From: JBOGFI01 sp050743365
Lineage (GTDB): Bacteria; Actinomycetota; Acidimicrobiia; IMCC26256; JACDBD01
Reading direction: 5' to 3'
Length of the DNA stretch: 31,735 bases
Assembly (NCBI GenBank): GCA_050743365.1
Contig: JBOGFI010000053.1
Location: 1 to 31,735 of the forward strand
Shown here: in pieces, positions 30,282-31,735 of the stretch
Layout: each line of letters opens with the position of its first letter
How positions within the stretch are numbered: the first letter of the stretch is position 1
The notes under the pieces: generated by a model
What the model was told of the DNA's origin: nothing
The model's database searches: none
The model's input: only the letters and a program-made list of their open reading frames with translations
Program-made: the position numbers and the translations under genes

Positions 30282-31735
30282 GCGCGGCGCAGCCGGTCGC
30301 GACGCGTGCGTGGGTCGAGCCGGCCTCGGGTGCGGCCCGCCGGCGCTGGTCGTGGCGCCGGCCGCCGAAGCATGAACGGCGCGAGCTTCTCGTCTTCGAC
30401 GTCGAGACCGTCAACCTGGGCGACGGTCGTGTCGGGCCCGGCTACCAGGCGGCCCAGCTTCTCGCGGCGCGGCATCTGCTCTCGGGCCGTGTGATCGAGG
30501 AGGTCCTCGCCCACCCGGACGACCTGGCCCAGCGTGACCCGGCCGGCTACCGGCGGTTGCGCGACTACGTGAGGGCTCACGAGCCGGCGCTCGCCCCGGG
30601 GGTGTCACGGCGTGGCCAGCTGCGCCCGAGCATCACGCTCATGCCGCTCTCCGAGTTTCTCGCCGAGCGTGTCTACCGCCTGTGCTACCGGCGCCGGGTG
30701 ACGTTGTGCGGGTTCAACCTGGGTTTCGACCTGGGTGCGCTCGCCCGGCGCTGGTCGCTGGCGCGCCCGAAGCACACGGGCGCATGGTCTCTCTCGCTGT
30801 GGGGCTCGCCCGTCTCGGCTCGGCAGCGGCGCTCGAGGCGCGCACGCGGGCGCGGTGGCTGGGATGACGGCCCGGGCCGGCCTCGGCTGCGAGAACAGCA
30901 CCTCGACCGGTTCGGAGGACTCATGTCGTGGGCGCGACCGGCGCCCGGGACCGGCAGCTACGACCGGGGCCGCCACTGGCCCGGCCGGTTCCTCGACGTG
31001 CGCACCCTCGCTTACGCGCTCACCGGCGAGGACCTGAGCCTGGAGGCGGCGTGCGCCCGGTTCGGGGTCGAGGCCGTCAAGGCGCCGTGCGCGTGCGGGA
31101 GGCTGGATGCCCGCCTGATCGAGCACGTGCGCGCCGACGTCGCCGCGACCGCCGGGCTCGCCGGCGCGCTGCTCGACCTCGCTGAGCGCTGGGCCCGTCG
31201 CCACGACGGCACGCCGGTCGTGCTCGACGCGGCGCGGCTCCACTCGCCCGCCGGGCTCGCCGACGCGCTCCTCGACGCCATGGGCGTCGCCCCGCTCGCT
31301 CATCGCCTCCGCGACGGCGCGACGAGCCGCCGGGATGTCATGGCGGCGGGGATGCAGGCCCTCTACGGCGGCCGGGCCGAGGTCCGGGTCGTCGGTCAGC
31401 GAGTGCCGGTCGTCCCCGTCGACTTCGCTTCCATGTATCCGAGCGTCAGCGTGCTGCTCGGTCTCGCCCGCCACTGGCGGGCGGCACGGATCATCCCCGA
31501 GGACGCGACCGGCCTCGTCCGCGGCCTGTTGCACCCGGACGGTCTCGGCGAGCGGCTGCGGCGACCTTCGACGTGGCGGCGTCTCGGGTTGACGCTGGTC
31601 GAGGTGATACCGGACGGCGAGTGCTGGCCGCGCCGCACCCGTGATCCCGAGTCGGGCGACTGGCGGCTCGACGTCGGGCCGCTCCACTACGCCGGCTCGT
31701 TGTGGTTCGGCTGGCCGGACGTCGCGGCCGCCGTG
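30278..31735 (+). CDS. polB: Family B DNA polymerase, 3' part beyond the window
   Basis: Starts at ATG 30278 (ATGA overlap with the preceding gene) and stays open for 486 codons to the right edge. The exonuclease domain has Exo I LLVFDVET (D41, E43) and Exo II CGFNLGFDLG (N147, D151). Exo III reads EHVRADV, with His where Tyr is usual and D287 in place. GGRAEV and then the polymerase motif A VDFASMYPSV (D382, Y387) follow. Motifs B and C would lie outside. Whether it is protein- or RNA-primed cannot be decided. PolB is rare in bacterial chromosomes outside phage, plasmids, casposons and PolII; this sequence is not the PolII type. Confidence 0.85.
   Translation, partial: MSAAQPVATRAWVEPASGAARRRWSWRRPPKHERRELLVFDVETVNLGDGRVGPGYQAAQLLAARHLLSGRVIEEVLAHPDDLAQRDPAGYRRLRDYVRAHEPALAPGVSRRGQLRPSITLMPLSEFLAERVYRLCYRRRVTLCGFNLGFDLGALARRWSLARPKHTGAWSLSLWGSPVSARQRRSRRARGRGGWDDGPGRPRLREQHLDRFGGLMSWARPAPGTGSYDRGRHWPGRFLDVRTLAYALTGEDLSLEAACARFGVEAVKAPCACGRLDARLIEHVRADVAATAGLAGALLDLAERWARRHDGTPVVLDAARLHSPAGLADALLDAMGVAPLAHRLRDGATSRRDVMAAGMQALYGGRAEVRVVGQRVPVVPVDFASMYPSVSVLLGLARHWRAARIIPEDATGLVRGLLHPDGLGERLRRPSTWRRLGLTLVEVIPDGECWPRRTRDPESGDWRLDVGPLHYAGSLWFGWPDVAAAV

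Larger units (their letters stand above)
24843..31735. mobile_element. Candidate casposon-like element, left part
   Basis: The region combines a solo Cas1 with C-terminal zinc finger and helix-turn-helix, a nucleotidyltransferase-fold protein, several small DNA-binding-type proteins and a family B DNA polymerase. No cas2, effector cas gene or CRISPR array is present. Casposons are self-synthesising transposons that use Cas1 as integrase and encode PolB. The gene content fits, but the right end is outside the window, so terminal inverted repeats and the target duplication cannot be seen. The left boundary is a guess and may lie before the ATPase gene. Confidence 0.55.

Noticed and set aside
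24843..31735. CRISPR array associated with cas1
   Set aside because: No regularly spaced repeats of 20-40 bases were seen on either side of cas1 or elsewhere in the window.

Overview
The window is high-GC DNA (about 70 % in most lines, nearer 60 % in a few islands) from an actinobacterium. The evidence is the mraZ-rsmH start of a cell-wall/division cluster, DUF3040 and DUF1918 proteins, many GTG/TTG starts with 4-base stop/start overlaps, and some promoters with no room for a leader. Acidimicrobiia or a relative is a reasonable guess, but no rRNA or tRNA is present to fix it.

Positions 1-22260 are mostly chromosomal housekeeping. From the left on the minus strand come rsmH (cut by the edge), mraZ with a readable promoter and MraZ-box-like repeats, an HNH endonuclease and a small unknown protein. 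A plus-strand MoxR / DUF58 / transglutaminase operon follows and meets a merR-DUF3040 pair with abutting stop codons. Next is a coupled NUDIX-dinB-oxidoreductase operon. Divergent from it is a tiny membrane protein gene. Then comes a minus-strand run of phosphofructokinase (residues predict pyrophosphate dependence), TesB thioesterase, threonine aldolase, SDR and PIG-L deacetylase. A PH-like gene is coupled to glycerol kinase, which faces a PlsC acyltransferase. The 19.0-22.3 kb stretch is a patchwork: VOC and ABM-like proteins, a DUF1918 protein with a histone-like tail, a broken ltrA and a dienelactone hydrolase.

Positions 22261-22844 hold no convincing gene but are strongly self-complementary, including a 28-base inverted repeat with 2 mismatches. 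A lower-GC gene follows for an ABC-type ATPase with a C-terminal TOPRIM/DUF4435-like region (OLD-like, possible phage defence).

From 24843 to the right edge lies the most interesting part. A stand-alone Cas1 carries a C-terminal zinc finger and helix-turn-helix, beside a nucleotidyltransferase-fold gene. Divergent from these is an operon of overlapping very small genes (ribbon-helix-helix, zinc-ribbon, unknowns) that runs on to a family B DNA polymerase, which is cut by the right edge and is not a complete open frame here. Solo Cas1 plus PolB plus small DNA-binding proteins, with no cas2 and no CRISPR array, is the gene content of a casposon. I interpret the region as the left part of a casposon-like self-synthesising element. 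Its right end, and so the terminal repeats and target duplication, lie outside the window.

A separate observation is a roughly 95-base repeat, two full copies and one partial, placed just after minus-strand stop codons. Its central 10-11 bp stem differs in sequence between copies but stays perfectly paired.
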